DNA of 64,000 bases from Ancylobacter novellus DSM 506 (GTDB lineage Bacteria; Pseudomonadota; Alphaproteobacteria; Rhizobiales; Xanthobacteraceae): assembly GCF_000092925.1 (NCBI RefSeq), contig NC_014217.1, forward strand, positions 1,736,001 to 1,800,000, read 5' to 3'. Positions 20,601-31,049 of the stretch are shown piece by piece; position 1 is the stretch's first letter; each line of letters opens with the position of its first letter. A program made the position numbers and the translations under genes. Under the pieces are notes generated by a model. It saw only the letters and a list, made by a program, of their open reading frames with translations, was not told the DNA's origin and did no database searches.

Positions 20601-21112
20601 CGATCGCCAACCTCAAGGCCGGCATCACCGCGCCGGTCGCCGACAAGTGGTCGCCGCAGATTTCCATCGGCATGCCGGTGCTGATCCCCGAGGATTACGT
20701 CGCCGACCTGCATGTGCGGCTGACGCTCTATCGCCGCCTCGCGGACCTTGAGACCGATGCCGAGATCGAGGCCATCGGCGCCGAGCTCGTCGACCGCTTC
20801 GGCCCGCTCCCCGAGGAAGTCGAGCAGTTGTTGAAGCTCGTCGCCATCAAGGCGCTGTGCCGCCGCGCCAATGTCGAGAAGGTCGATGCCGGCCCGCGCG
20901 GCGCGGTGCTCACCTTCCGCGACGGGCGCTTCCCCAACCCCGCCGGCTTTATCGCCTATGTCGGCAAGCCGCATGTGGTGGCGAAGATGCGCCCGGACGG
21001 CAAGGTGGTGTTCTCCGAGGATTGGCCGAACGCCAATGCCCGGCTCAAGGGCAGCGCCGGCATCCTGCGCCAGCTGGCGAAGATCGCCGAGCAGGGGGCG
21101 AAGGCGGCATAG
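17600..21112 (+). CDS. mfd: transcription-repair coupling factor Mfd
   Basis: 1170 residues, usual for Mfd. Displaces stalled RNA polymerase and recruits UvrA. The N-terminal UvrB-like region is followed by the RNAP-interaction (CarD-like) domain around 490-560 (GDLVVHVDHGIGRFIGL). The translocase has Walker A GDVGFGKT (about 647-654), DEEQ (about 748-751), and QLRGRVGRSKTRAYA. The C-terminal domain that holds UvrA-binding autoinhibition is complete. Starts within the sdhE stop. Confidence 0.98.
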   Translation: MKTPLIPITSRLAPGRTLTLANVPGGMEGLVIADLARALAAQDDAAWPTLFVICRDAERMAELERALPFFAPGVEVLSFPAWDCLPYDRASPHGDIVARRMTTLARLARVKGREGGSIVLTTVNAALQRVPRRDLVATQSFSAAPGNALSLDEVVAWAEINGYLRTSTVRDTGEYAVRGGIVDLFPPGLPAPVRLDFFGDTLESIRSFDPETQRTAMQMRSLDLVPMSEFQLTTETMRRFRMAYVAAFGAAQRGDLLYEAVSEGRRYPGMEHWLPLFHDGLDTLFDYAPGSPIFMEAQGGEAAASRLDQIADYYDARKHGMEHGGGAPYKPLPPERLYLTAEEWERRRGEAANIALSGFALPESKDVIDLDGHAARSFAPERADPEAPLFDIAAEYLRDLAKKKRTILAAWSDGSRDRLATVLSDHGLKGTQTIGSRDAAEALPKGTIGLAVLGIESGFETDALALIGEQDILGDRLVRPKRKARRPQDVIAELTSLTAGDLVVHVDHGIGRFIGLKTIEAMGAPHDCLEIHYAEGSKLFLPVENLELLSRYGSEDTEAQLDRLGGGGWQARKARMKSRIREMAAELIKVAAQRQLHEAPRLVPAAGLYDEFRARFPYEETEDQDAAIESVFDDLGSGHPMDRLVCGDVGFGKTEVALRAAFAVALDGKQVAVVVPTTLLARQHFKTFSERFKGLPVVVRQASRLVSSKDMSETRKGLADGTVDIVVGTHALLGKTISFKDLGLVIVDEEQHFGVAHKEKLKQLRADVHVLTLTATPIPRTLQLAMTGVRELSIIASPPVDRLAVRSFVTPFDPLIVREALLRERYRGGQSFYVCPRIEDLAEVKDFLDRQVPEVKVAVAHGQMAATQLEEIMSAFYDGQFDVLLSTTIVESGLDIPTANTLIIHRADMFGLAQLYQLRGRVGRSKTRAYAIFTLPAEKQVTAQAERRLKVLQSLDTLGAGFQLASHDLDIRGAGNLLGDEQSGHIKEVGYELYQEMLEEAIANLKAGITAPVADKWSPQISIGMPVLIPEDYVADLHVRLTLYRRLADLETDAEIEAIGAELVDRFGPLPEEVEQLLKLVAIKALCRRANVEKVDAGPRGAVLTFRDGRFPNPAGFIAYVGKPHVVAKMRPDGKVVFSEDWPNANARLKGSAGILRQLAKIAEQGAKAA

Positions 21113-21129
21113 GCCGCCCGCCCGTCACC

Positions 21130-21456
21130 TCAGAACGGCGTGCCGGGGATCGGGCCGTCATAGGCGCCGTCGCTGTCGGGCAGCAGGTCGGCATAGTTGT
21201 CCGAACCGGGACCGGAATCGCCCATCGAGTCGCCGCCGGCCTGGTTCATGTAGTCCTGGCTGTGGTCGGCGCCGGGATGGTCGCGCAGCGGGCCGTAGTC
21301 GAGATAGTTCGGGTTATTGATCGGCGGGATGGTGATCTCCAGCCCGCCATTCGCGCCGGCCCGCGGCTGCGGACGCACCGTGATCGACTGCTGTGCGGCG
21401 GCAGGGAACGCCCCGAGCATCAGGACGGCGGCGGAAAGAACGGCGGCGTAACGCAT
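21130..21456 (-). CDS. hypothetical small exported protein, Gly/Asp/Asn-rich
   Basis: 108 residues from the ATG at 21456. A signal peptide (1-22, ending FPAAA-Q) leads into a low-complexity mature part rich in Pro, Asn, Gly and Asp (ITIPPINNPNYLDYGP; GDSMGDSGPGSDNYADLLPD). No cysteine or catalytic motif is seen in the mature part, and I do not recognise a family. It converges on mfd. Possibly an exported, disordered or Ca-binding-like protein, but this is a guess. Confidence 0.6.
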   Translation of the reverse strand: MRYAAVLSAAVLMLGAFPAAAQQSITVRPQPRAGANGGLEITIPPINNPNYLDYGPLRDHPGADHSQDYMNQAGGDSMGDSGPGSDNYADLLPDSDGAYDGPIPGTPF

Positions 21457-21607
21457 GACCCGGCTCCAGCACATCGACGGCGGCGCCGCTATCTCGACCA
21501 TGCGGCGCCTTCCCCTAAGGACCGTGTTCCGGCGGCGCTGTCCAGAGCTTCCTTGATCCGCGCGGCAGATTCCGCCCGCTGTGGCCGCCGGGCATGCCGG
21601 TAAACCG

Positions 21608-23482
21608 TCAGGGCGCGCCCGGCGCCTGCCACCAACTCTCCGCCAGTGTGCCGGATAGCGACACCTGTTCCGGCCGCTCGACCTTGCGCCAGCGCGCCAC
21701 CCACTGGCCGGGCGTGTAGAACAGCGGCACCGAGAAGCGCGCGGACATCAGCACCCGGTCGAGCGCCCGCACGGCCGAGACGAAGTCGCTCCGCTCGCGC
21801 GCCGCGAGCAGCGCCTCGATCATCGCGTCCGCCGCCTTGCTCTTCAGCCCCATGAAGTTGCGCGTGCCCGGCGTGTCGGCCGCGCCCGAGCCGAAATAGA
21901 AGGCCTGCTCGTTGCCGGGCGAGAGCGACTGGTCCCAGATATAGGGCACCATGTCGTAGTCGTAGGTCTGCTTGCGCGCCTCGAACTGGACGTTGTCGAC
22001 GAGCCGGATGTTCAGCGTCACCCCGGCCCGCCGCAGCATGTTCTGATAGGCGAGGGAGAGGCGCTCCTGGTCCTTGCTGCCGACGATCAGCTCCGGCGCG
22101 AAGGGCTTGCCGGTGGCCTTGGAGACCAGCGCGCCGCCCTTCAATTCCCAGCCCGCCTGCGCGAACAGGTCGAGCGCCTTGCGCAGCCGCTCGCGGTCGC
22201 GGCCCGAGCCGTCCGAGCGCGGCGGACGCCAGGTGCCGTCCATCACCGCCGGCAGCACGTCGTCGGGGAAGGGCTTGAGCAGCTCCTGCTCGCGCGCCTC
22301 CGCCGGCCGGCCGAGCGCGGAGAGCTCGGAGCCGTCATAGAAGCTGCCATTGCGCCGGTAGAGGCCGAAATAGAGGTTGTCATTGGCCCATTCGAAGTCG
22401 AACAGCTCGACCATGGCCTGGCGCACCCGCACATCGGCGAACAGGTCGCGGCGCATGTTGAAGATCAGCGCCGAATAGGGCTTCGGCATGCCGGTCTCGA
22501 TCTCCTCGGTGACGATGCGCCCGTCGCGCACGGCGGGGAAGTCGTAGCCAGTCTTCCAGCGGCCGGGGTCGGTCTCGAAGCGTATGTCGTAGAGTCCGCG
22601 CTTGAAGGCTTCGAACTGCGCATTAATATCCCGGTAGAAGTCGTAGCGAAGGCTATCGAAATTGAAATTCCCGCGATTGACCGGCAGGTCGCGGCCCCAA
22701 TAGTCGGCGTTGCGCGTGAGGACCACGCTCTCGCCCGGCTTCACCTCCGCCTGCACATAGGGTCCGCTGCCGAGCGGGGCGGTGAAGGTGGTCTCCTCGA
22801 AGGTCTTCGGATTGATCGCATGGCGCGCCAGCACCGGCATCAGCGCCAGGATCAGCGGCAGTTCGCGGTCGACCACGCCGAAGGTGAAGCGGATCGACAG
22901 CGGCCCGGTCACCTCCGCCTTCGCCACCTTGCCGTAATAGGTGCGGTGATTCGGCCTGCCCTTCAGGCGCAGCAGCTCATAGGAGAACAGCACGTCTTCC
23001 GCCGTCACCGGGCGTCCGTCGGAGAAGCGGGCGCGCTCGTCGATCTCGAAGGCGACATAAGAGCGCGCATCGTCCGTCGCGACGCTGCGGGCGAGCAGCG
23101 CGTAGCAGGTGAAGGCCTCGTCGGGCGAGCGCGCCATCAGGCTCTCGACGATGTTCCAGCGCACGAAGGGCGGGGCGGTGCCGCGCACGATGAAGGGGTT
23201 GAGGCTGTCGAAGGCGCCGACCGCCCCCTGCACCAGCCGACCGCCCCTGGGAGCATTGGGATTGACGCTCCTGTAATGGGTGAAATCCGCCGGGTAGAGC
23301 GGGTCGCCATGCATGGCGATGCCGTGCACGGGCACGCCATCCGGCGCCGGGTTGCCCTGTGCCAGGTTGCCCTGCGCTCTTGCCGCCGGTACAAGCGGGT
23401 AGCCAAGTGCCGCCCCGCACATGGCGCCGCCGCCCGCGATTAAGACATTGCGCGCGAAAGCGCGCCGGGTGATATCGGTCAC
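21608..23482 (-). CDS. extracellular solute-binding protein, family 5 (YejA-like)
   Basis: 624 residues. Periplasmic binding protein of the oligopeptide/YejA class: FSDGRPVTAEDVLFSYELL and the GSGPYVQAEVKPGESVVLTRN block are typical, as is the C-terminal SLPFYTP-like region. The N-terminus TRRAFARN... has twin arginines followed by a hydrophobic stretch, so Tat export is possible. No permease or ATPase genes are beside it, so it is an orphan binding protein, unlike the usual yejABEF set. Ligand probably peptide. Confidence 0.9.
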   Translation of the reverse strand: MTDITRRAFARNVLIAGGGAMCGAALGYPLVPAARAQGNLAQGNPAPDGVPVHGIAMHGDPLYPADFTHYRSVNPNAPRGGRLVQGAVGAFDSLNPFIVRGTAPPFVRWNIVESLMARSPDEAFTCYALLARSVATDDARSYVAFEIDERARFSDGRPVTAEDVLFSYELLRLKGRPNHRTYYGKVAKAEVTGPLSIRFTFGVVDRELPLILALMPVLARHAINPKTFEETTFTAPLGSGPYVQAEVKPGESVVLTRNADYWGRDLPVNRGNFNFDSLRYDFYRDINAQFEAFKRGLYDIRFETDPGRWKTGYDFPAVRDGRIVTEEIETGMPKPYSALIFNMRRDLFADVRVRQAMVELFDFEWANDNLYFGLYRRNGSFYDGSELSALGRPAEAREQELLKPFPDDVLPAVMDGTWRPPRSDGSGRDRERLRKALDLFAQAGWELKGGALVSKATGKPFAPELIVGSKDQERLSLAYQNMLRRAGVTLNIRLVDNVQFEARKQTYDYDMVPYIWDQSLSPGNEQAFYFGSGAADTPGTRNFMGLKSKAADAMIEALLAARERSDFVSAVRALDRVLMSARFSVPLFYTPGQWVARWRKVERPEQVSLSGTLAESWWQAPGAP

Positions 23483-23669
23483 GCCTCGGCCCCCTGGTCA
23501 AAGATTCGGCTCGCGCACACGCCAGTGTATGTAGCATGAACAGGACACCGAAATTCCTGAGGGTCACTCTGTCGCCTCATTTGAACGGGAGACAGCCCCT
23601 CATTCCCGATATGGCGCCGAGGCGTCCGCTAGCTCGCTTACGTTGCGGTTCGCACGACAGGAACTCGAT

Positions 23670-24449
23670 ATGATCATACGCTCCACTCTCGCGCGCAGCT
23701 TCGCCGCAGCCGCTCTGGCGCTCGCCATGGCCGGATCCGCCGCGATGGCCCAGTCGCAGCCGGCCAAACCGGCGGCGAACGCGCAGGCCAAGCCTGCTGC
23801 CAAGCCTGCCGCGAATGGCCAGCAGCCTGCCGCGAACGGCCAGCAGGCCAACGCGCCGCAGCAGATCCCGGCGATCCCGATCCCGTGGGTCAAGCACTGC
23901 CGCCAGGAGGCGTCGATCGGCAAGGAGGTCTGCGAGATGGAGCAGACCATCATCACCGACACCGGGCAGTTCCTCGTCCGCTTCGGTGTGTTCGAGGTGA
24001 AGGACGACCCGAAGAAGGCCTTCACCGTCGCCTTCCCGACCGGCCTGCTGCTGCGCAACGGTTTCCGCATCGCGCTTGCCAACGAGCAGCCCATGCTCGG
24101 CACCTTCGTCATGTGCGACGAGCGCGTCTGCCGCGGCGATCTCCAGGTCGATCAGGGCTTCGTCGACCGCATGAAGAAGGCCCCCGGCCTGACGCTGCAG
24201 GTCGCCAATGCCGTCGGCCGGCTGATCTCCTACCCGATCGGCCTTGGCGACTTCGCCAAGGTCTATGACGGCAAGCCGACCGATCCGAAGGCGTTCGACG
24301 AGCAGCTCAAGAAGATCCAGGAGCAGGTCAAGGCCCGCCAGGAGGCGCTCAAGGCCGAGGCCGCCGAGCGCGAGCAGCAGACCAAGGCCGGTCTCGAGAA
24401 GCTCGGCGCCGAGAAGCTGAAGAACGCGCAGCCCGCGCCCGCGCAGTGA
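23670..24449 (+). CDS. invasion-associated locus B (IalB) family protein
   Basis: 259 residues. Signal peptide 1-27; then a Pro/Ala/Lys/Gln-rich low-complexity stretch (about 30-68). The IalB domain follows with four cysteines: C78 and C89 (HCRQEASIGKEVC) and C150 and C155 (MCDERVC), the usual disulfide pattern. A Gln/Lys/Glu-rich C-terminal helix (about 215-250) is likely a coiled coil. AGGA lies eight bases before the ATG. Divergent from the solute-binding protein gene; ends at a strong terminator. Confidence 0.88.
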   Translation: MIIRSTLARSFAAAALALAMAGSAAMAQSQPAKPAANAQAKPAAKPAANGQQPAANGQQANAPQQIPAIPIPWVKHCRQEASIGKEVCEMEQTIITDTGQFLVRFGVFEVKDDPKKAFTVAFPTGLLLRNGFRIALANEQPMLGTFVMCDERVCRGDLQVDQGFVDRMKKAPGLTLQVANAVGRLISYPIGLGDFAKVYDGKPTDPKAFDEQLKKIQEQVKARQEALKAEAAEREQQTKAGLEKLGAEKLKNAQPAPAQ

Positions 24450-24468
24450 GCGCGCGATAAGCCGAAAA

Positions 24469-24503
24469 CGAAACGCCCGGCCAAAAGCCGGGCGTTTTCA
24501 TTT
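24469..24503 (+). terminator. intrinsic terminator after the ialB-family gene
   Basis: AAACGCCCGGC (24471-24481) pairs perfectly with GCCGGGCGTTT (24487-24497) around the loop CAAAA; a T-rich tail follows (TTTTCATTT). A textbook rho-independent terminator, symmetrical enough to act on the minus strand too, for hspQ. Confidence 0.92.
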
Positions 24504-24545
24504 CGAGGTCGCCATTATCGGCTGCCATGCAGCCCGCAGTGCTGC

Positions 24546-24878
24546 CTATTGCAGCCGCTCGCCGCGCATCCGCCAGCCGCCGTCGCCGTCCGCCGTCAGC
24601 ATCTCCTCGACCTGGGGATGGCGCACCGGCTCGCCCGAGGTGTCGGGCTCCAGATTCTGCTCCGAGACATAGGCGACGTATTCCGTCTCCGCGTTCTCGG
24701 CGAGCAGGTGGTAGAAGGGCTGGTCCTTGGTCGGCCGGATGTGCTCCGGGATCGACTCCCACCATTCGTCGGTATTGGCGAATTCCGGGTCGACGTCGAA
24801 GACCACGCCACGGAAGGGATAGTGGCGGTGCCGGACGATCTGCCCGATGCGGTATTTTGCGTTCCGCTCTTTGATCAT
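24546..24878 (-). CDS. hspQ: heat shock protein HspQ
   Basis: 110 residues. Starts with the family motif AKYRIGQIVRHRHYPFRGVV and continues DVDPEFANTDEWWESIPEH and QPFYHLLAEN, all diagnostic of HspQ (YccV). In E. coli it is a hemimethylated-DNA-binding, Lon-specificity factor that tunes DnaA and other substrates. Usual length. Ends against the bidirectional terminator on its left; divergent from the AEC transporter gene. A mild acidic C-terminal tail follows the core. Confidence 0.95.
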   Translation of the reverse strand: MIKERNAKYRIGQIVRHRHYPFRGVVFDVDPEFANTDEWWESIPEHIRPTKDQPFYHLLAENAETEYVAYVSEQNLEPDTSGEPVRHPQVEEMLTADGDGGWRMRGERLQ

Positions 24879-25024
24879 GATGCCGACGGCCTTCCTGCGG
24901 GCGACCCGTTACGGGCGCGGCCGCTTCCTGTCAACTCATCCGCAATGCAACGAGCGTGCCCGATGCGCGCATGGCGGCGGAAAGTCTGATTGACCGGCAC
25001 AGGGCGAGCCGATAGCCAGCCGCC

Positions 25025-25987
25025 ATGGCCGAAGTCCTGGCGCTGGCGCTTCCCTTTTTCGGTGTGATCTTCCTGGGGCTGGGATGCGGCCGGCTGGCGC
25101 GCATCCCGGAGAGCGGCCTCGCCTGGCTCAGCTTCTTCATCATCTATGTGGCGCTGCCGGCGCTGTTCTTCTCGCTGGTGGCGCGCACGCCCTTCCACGA
25201 ATTGACCAATGGCAGCTTCATCCTCGCCACCACGCTGACGACCGCGACCTGCTTCGCGCTGTCGCTGCTGGTGGGGCTGTGGCGGCGGCACGGCAACCTT
25301 CCCGAGGCGACGATTGCCGCCATCGTCGGCTCCTATTCCAATGTCGGCTATATGGGCCCGGGCCTGACGCTGGGCGCGCTGGGGGCGGCCGCCTCGGTGC
25401 CGACGGCACTGATCTTCGTCTTCGACAGCCTGTTCTTCTTCACCATCGTGCCGGTGCTGATGGCGGTGAGCGGGCGGGACAAGCACAGCCTCAGTGCGAC
25501 GCTGCTCCTCGTCGTGCAGCGGGTGGTGACGCACCCGTTCAACGTCGCGACCTTCCTCGGCGTGCTCGCCGCCTATGTCGAGTTCCACCCGCCGGCAGCG
25601 ATCGAGAAGACGCTGGAATTCCTGCGCAATGCCGCCGCGCCCTGCGCGCTGTTCACCCTTGGCGTCTCGGTGGCGCTGCGGCCGATGGAGCGCATGCAGA
25701 GCGAGGTGCCCTGGCTGCTCGCCATCAAGCTGGTCGTCCACCCGGCGCTGGTCTGGCTGGTGCTGACCATGGTGGGCGGCTTCGAGCCGGTGTGGATCGC
25801 CACCGCCGTGCTGATGGCGAGCCTGCCGCCGGCGCTGAACGCCTTCATCATGGCCAAGCAGTACGACACCTATGTCGCCGGTGCCTCGGGCGGCATCCTC
25901 GTCGGCACGGTGGTCTCGGTCGCCACCGTCACCGCCATGCTCTACGCCGTGCAGCACGACATGCTGCCGCACGGCCTGCTGCAGTAG
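25025..25987 (+). CDS. AEC-family (auxin efflux carrier) transporter
   Basis: 320 residues, about ten membrane spans in two repeated halves. Family landmarks: the Gly-rich GLGCGRLARIPESGLAWL near the start, the GSYSNVGYMGPGL motif in the centre and SLPPALNAFIMAKQYD in the second half. AEC proteins in bacteria export or exchange malate, malonate or similar acids. The substrate here is unknown. Convergent with the UbiH-type gene, with three bases between the ends. Confidence 0.9.
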   Translation: MAEVLALALPFFGVIFLGLGCGRLARIPESGLAWLSFFIIYVALPALFFSLVARTPFHELTNGSFILATTLTTATCFALSLLVGLWRRHGNLPEATIAAIVGSYSNVGYMGPGLTLGALGAAASVPTALIFVFDSLFFFTIVPVLMAVSGRDKHSLSATLLLVVQRVVTHPFNVATFLGVLAAYVEFHPPAAIEKTLEFLRNAAAPCALFTLGVSVALRPMERMQSEVPWLLAIKLVVHPALVWLVLTMVGGFEPVWIATAVLMASLPPALNAFIMAKQYDTYVAGASGGILVGTVVSVATVTAMLYAVQHDMLPHGLLQ

Positions 25988-25990
25988 GGC

Positions 25991-27202
25991 CTAGAGCGGC
26001 GTCCCGGCGAGCAGGCGCGGCACGTCGCGCGTCGGTCCGACACCCTCGCGCATCACCGCCTTGCGCAGCATGGGCGAGCGGCCCATCAGCCAGAGGCCGA
26101 GCCCGCGCAGACCGGCGACGGGCACGAGGTCCGACAGCAGCGAGCGATTGAATAGGTCGACCGCGAAGCCGCGGCTCGCCACATCCGCCCGGCGGCGGCG
26201 CTCATAGGCGTCGGTGACGCCCGCGCCGCCGATGTCCTCGCCGGCCTGCACCGCGTCGACCACCAGCTCCGCCAGCGTCGCCGCGTCGCGCAGGCCGAGG
26301 TTCAGCCCCTGCGCGCCGATGGGCGGGATGATGTGCGCGGCTTCGCCGATCAGCGCGATGCGCCCCTTGGCGAAACGCTCGGCGGTGCGCTGGCTCAAGG
26401 GGAAGCTGCCGCGCGGCGAGACAAGGCTCATGCGCCCGAGGATGGAGCGCGCCTTGCGCTCCATGACACGGGCGAACGCGTCTTCACTGAGCGCCAGCAA
26501 TTCCTCCGCCTCACGCGCCGAGACCACGCAGACGACGCTCGAGCGATCCCCCGGCAGCGGCACCAGGGTGAACGGGCCGGTCTCGGTGTGGAATTCGGTG
26601 GAAACGTCGTGGTGCGGGCGGCTATGCGCCAGCGTCGCGGTGACCGCCACCTGCGGATAGTCGCGCACCTTCACGCCGATGCCGGCGGCGCGCCGGCAGG
26701 GCGAGTTGCGCCCGTCCGCCGCCGCGACGAGCGCGGCCGCGATGGTGCGGCCGTCGTCGAGCTCGACCACGACCTGCTCCGTGCCGTCCGCCACGCTGCG
26801 CACCGCGCCGCTCACGCGCTCGATGCCGGCCGCCTCCGCCACCGCATCGTCCAGCGCCGCCAGCAGCACCTCGTTCTCGAGGTTCCAGGCGAAGCCTTCC
26901 AGCCCCAGCTCGCCGGCGCGGAACTCCACCTCCGGCGCCCGCAGCAGGCGCTGCGTGCCGTCGACGAGGCGCATGACGCGCAGCGGCGAGGCGTCCTTGC
27001 GCAGCCGCTCCCACAGGCCGAGCGCCTCCAGCGCCCGCACCGAGCCGTCCATAAGCGCGGTCGTGCGCGGATCCGGCGCGCGGGGAGGGGCGACGAGGGT
27101 GACGGGGAGGCCGCCCGAGGCGAGGGCCAGCGCGGCGATGAGCCCGCTCGGCCCGCCGCCGACCACGGTGACGGCCTGCGCCTTATCCGATCGAGGTGAC
27201 AT
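25991..27202 (-). CDS. UbiH/UbiF-type FAD-dependent monooxygenase
   Basis: 403 residues from the ATG at 27202, which has AAGGA seven bases upstream. The FAD-binding GGGPSGL opens the protein, the second motif AADGRNS lies near residue 165, and the third, RIALIGEAAHIIPPIGAQGLN, near 290. Catalyses a ring hydroxylation in ubiquinone synthesis, or a related aromatic hydroxylation; the position specificity (UbiH/F/I/L/M) cannot be told. The frame on this strand stays open far upstream across the next two genes, but that part is antisense noise. Confidence 0.88.
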   Translation of the reverse strand: MSPRSDKAQAVTVVGGGPSGLIAALALASGGLPVTLVAPPRAPDPRTTALMDGSVRALEALGLWERLRKDASPLRVMRLVDGTQRLLRAPEVEFRAGELGLEGFAWNLENEVLLAALDDAVAEAAGIERVSGAVRSVADGTEQVVVELDDGRTIAAALVAAADGRNSPCRRAAGIGVKVRDYPQVAVTATLAHSRPHHDVSTEFHTETGPFTLVPLPGDRSSVVCVVSAREAEELLALSEDAFARVMERKARSILGRMSLVSPRGSFPLSQRTAERFAKGRIALIGEAAHIIPPIGAQGLNLGLRDAATLAELVVDAVQAGEDIGGAGVTDAYERRRRADVASRGFAVDLFNRSLLSDLVPVAGLRGLGLWLMGRSPMLRKAVMREGVGPTRDVPRLLAGTPL

Positions 27203-27364
27203 GCGTGTGTCCTTCGGCATCACCGGGGCTGTAAGCCGGCGCGCGAGTGTGGGATAAGCGAGGAGCGCGCGGTCTGGCAATTGGGATAAGCGCGGGCATG
27301 CTATATGCGTAACGTCGAAGAAGCCGGCGGCAAGCGATCCGATGCCGTTGCGGGAGGAGGTCCG

Positions 27365-28105
27365 GTGGCGATCACGTCCAAGTCGCTCGATGAGCGCCCG
27401 GCGCGCCGGCGCACGCTCGCCTTCGCCGTCCATCTCTTCACGGCGTCCGGCGCGGTCTGCGGCCTGCTGGCGCTGATGGCGGCGGTCGAAGGCCATTGGG
27501 CGATCATGTTCGCCTGGCTCGGCGTGGCGCTGTTCGTCGACGGCATCGACGGCACCATGGCGCGGCGCGCCCATGTCGGCGAGGTCCTGCCGCGCTGGTC
27601 GGGCGAGACGCTGGACCTCGTGGTCGACTACCTCACCTATGTGCTGGTCCCCGCCTTTGCCGTGGCGAGCGGCGGGCTGATGCCGTTCTGGCTGGCGATC
27701 CCGGCCAGCGCGGCGATCCTGCTCACCAGCGCGCTCTATTTCGCCGACACCTCGATGAAGACCGAGGACCTGTATTTCCAGGGCTTCCCGGCGGTGTGGA
27801 ACCTCGTCGTGTTCTACTTCTTCCTGTTGCCGCTGAACGCCTGGGTGGTCGCGGCGGTGATCGCGGGGCTCTCGGCCGCCACCTTCCTGCCGATCAAGTT
27901 CGTGCACCCGTTCCGGGTGGTGCGGCTGCGCCTCCTGACCATCGCGCTGCTGGCGCTGTGGGCGGTGCTGGCGGTGGTCGCCGTGCTGAACGACCTGCGG
28001 CCCGACCTGTGGGTCACGGTCGGCCTCATCGTCTGCGCGGTCTATTTCTTGTTGTTCGGCCTCATCCCGTCGCGCCGGGCGACGTCGGCCGGACGGCCCG
28101 GCTGA
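27365..28105 (+). CDS. pcs: phosphatidylcholine synthase
   Basis: 246 residues from the GTG at 27365, chosen because GGAGGAGGT ends just four bases upstream; an ATG at 27305 has no ribosome site. Condenses CDP-diacylglycerol with choline directly to phosphatidylcholine at the membrane, an enzyme typical of rhizobia and relatives. The CDP-alcohol phosphotransferase core DGIDGTMARR, then GETLDLVVDYLTY, holds the metal-binding Asp residues. About eight membrane spans. Followed 21 bases later by the quinone oxidoreductase gene. Confidence 0.93.
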   Translation: MAITSKSLDERPARRRTLAFAVHLFTASGAVCGLLALMAAVEGHWAIMFAWLGVALFVDGIDGTMARRAHVGEVLPRWSGETLDLVVDYLTYVLVPAFAVASGGLMPFWLAIPASAAILLTSALYFADTSMKTEDLYFQGFPAVWNLVVFYFFLLPLNAWVVAAVIAGLSAATFLPIKFVHPFRVVRLRLLTIALLALWAVLAVVAVLNDLRPDLWVTVGLIVCAVYFLLFGLIPSRRATSAGRPG

Positions 28106-28126
28106 ACTCCCGGCGGGAGAGTGACG

Positions 28127-29104
28127 ATGGCGTTCGCGATTCGCGTCCACGAGTTCGGCGGCCCGGAGGTACTTAAGTACGAGGAAGTCACCGTCGGCCC
28201 GCCCGGACCCGGCGAGGCGAAGATCCGCCACACCGCCATCGGCCTCAACTTCATCGACACCTATTTCCGTACCGGCCTCTACCAGCCCGCCGGCGGACTG
28301 CCCTTCATCCCCGGCAACGAGGCGGCAGGCGTCGTGGTCGAGGTCGGCGAGGGCGTGAGCGACCTCCGCCCCGGCGACCGCGTCGCCTATGGCGCCTCCA
28401 CCGGCTCCTACTGCACGGAGCGGCGCATACCGGCGGCGGCGCTGGTCAAGCTGCCGAACACGATCCCGGACGAGACGGCGGCGGCGATGATGCTCAAGGG
28501 CATGACCGCGCGCTATCTGCTGCGCCAGACCCACAAGGTGAAGCCGGGCGACACCATCCTCGTCCACGCCGCAGCCGGCGGAGTCGGGCTGATCCTGTGC
28601 CAGTGGGCCTCGCATATCGGCGCCACCGTCATCGGCACCGCCGGCTCGCCCGAGAAGGTCGCGCTCGCCAAGGCCAACGGCGCCGCCTACGTCATCGACT
28701 ACTCGAAGGACGATTTCGTCGCGCAGGTGAAGGAGATCACCGACGGCGCGCTGTGCGACGTGGTCTATGACGGGGTGGGGCAGGCGACCTATCCGGGCTC
28801 GCTCGACTGCATCAGGCCGCGCGGGCTGTTCGTCAGCTTCGGCAACGCCTCGGGCCCGATCACCAATTTCAACCTGCTGAGCCTGTCGCAGAAGGGGTCG
28901 CTCTACGCCACGCGCCCGACGCTCAACACCCACATCGCCACCCGCGAGACGCTGCTGGCGACCGCGAACGACCTGTTCGACGTGGTCGGCTCCGGCGTGG
29001 TGAAGATCGCTGTCGAGCAGCGCTACAGGCTCCCCGACGCGGCGCAGGCACATCGCGACCTCGAGGCGCGGCGTACCACCGGCTCCACCGTGCTGCTGCC
29101 GTGA
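28127..29104 (+). CDS. NADPH:quinone oxidoreductase, zinc-free MDR type
   Basis: 325 residues. Medium-chain dehydrogenase/reductase without the catalytic or structural zinc ligands. Landmarks: IGLNFIDTYFRTGLY, the quinone-reductase HAAAGGVGLILCQWA NADPH loop, and DGVGQATY. GGGAG lies seven bases before the ATG at 28127, which decides it over a GTG six bases upstream. Probably one-electron reduction of quinones. Likely co-transcribed with pcs. Confidence 0.93.
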   Translation: MAFAIRVHEFGGPEVLKYEEVTVGPPGPGEAKIRHTAIGLNFIDTYFRTGLYQPAGGLPFIPGNEAAGVVVEVGEGVSDLRPGDRVAYGASTGSYCTERRIPAAALVKLPNTIPDETAAAMMLKGMTARYLLRQTHKVKPGDTILVHAAAGGVGLILCQWASHIGATVIGTAGSPEKVALAKANGAAYVIDYSKDDFVAQVKEITDGALCDVVYDGVGQATYPGSLDCIRPRGLFVSFGNASGPITNFNLLSLSQKGSLYATRPTLNTHIATRETLLATANDLFDVVGSGVVKIAVEQRYRLPDAAQAHRDLEARRTTGSTVLLP

Positions 29105-29134
29105 TCCTGATTGAGCGCCGGGCCACTCCCGTAA

Positions 29135-29248
29135 TTCCTCTCCCCGTTGGGGAGAGGTGGCCCGCGAAGCGGGTCGGTGAGGGGAGACGCGGCTGCGGAG
29201 TGGTGAAGACCCCTCACCCCAACCCTCTCCCCGTCGGGGATAGGGAGC
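29135..29248. repeat. palindromic repeat, family B
   Basis: CCTCTCCCCGTTGGGGAGAGG (29137-29157) is a near-perfect palindrome; a second related arm CCCTCTCCCCGTCGGGG lies at about 29223-29239, with GCGAAGCGGG and CCCCTCACCCC elements between them. It occupies most of the gap between the quinone reductase and the ABC importer. This kind of element recurs widely in proteobacterial genomes; one copy is seen here. Confidence 0.75.
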
Positions 29249-29486
29249 TTGCCGCTCTCTCGGCAATTACAACCCAGCCCCCGAGCGTGCTCCGAAATCT
29301 GACGTAAAACGCGCCAGAGTCCGGACCGGCTGGACCAGACTTTAGGCTTGCTCCCCCGACCGGCCATGCCATGCTGGCCGCAAATGTCCTCCACGCAGAA
29401 GCGCATGATCCGCGAGCCGCAGCAACAGCCTCTCCCGCCATGCGCCGTGCGCGTCTGCGCCATCCGGCGGCTGAAAGGCCGGCGCC

Positions 29487-31038
<1,552 letters not shown>

Positions 31039-31049
<11 letters not shown>

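Noticed and set aside
17552..20974. Very long open frame (1140 codons) on the minus strand opposite mfd
   Set aside because: It is a mirror of mfd caused by the high GC at third positions; composition is Arg/His/Ala-rich and no known domain is seen.
25991..29266. Apparent 1091-codon protein ending in the UbiH-type enzyme
   Set aside because: Only the last 403 codons are protein-like. The rest is antisense to pcs and the quinone reductase; a good ribosome site exists at 27202.
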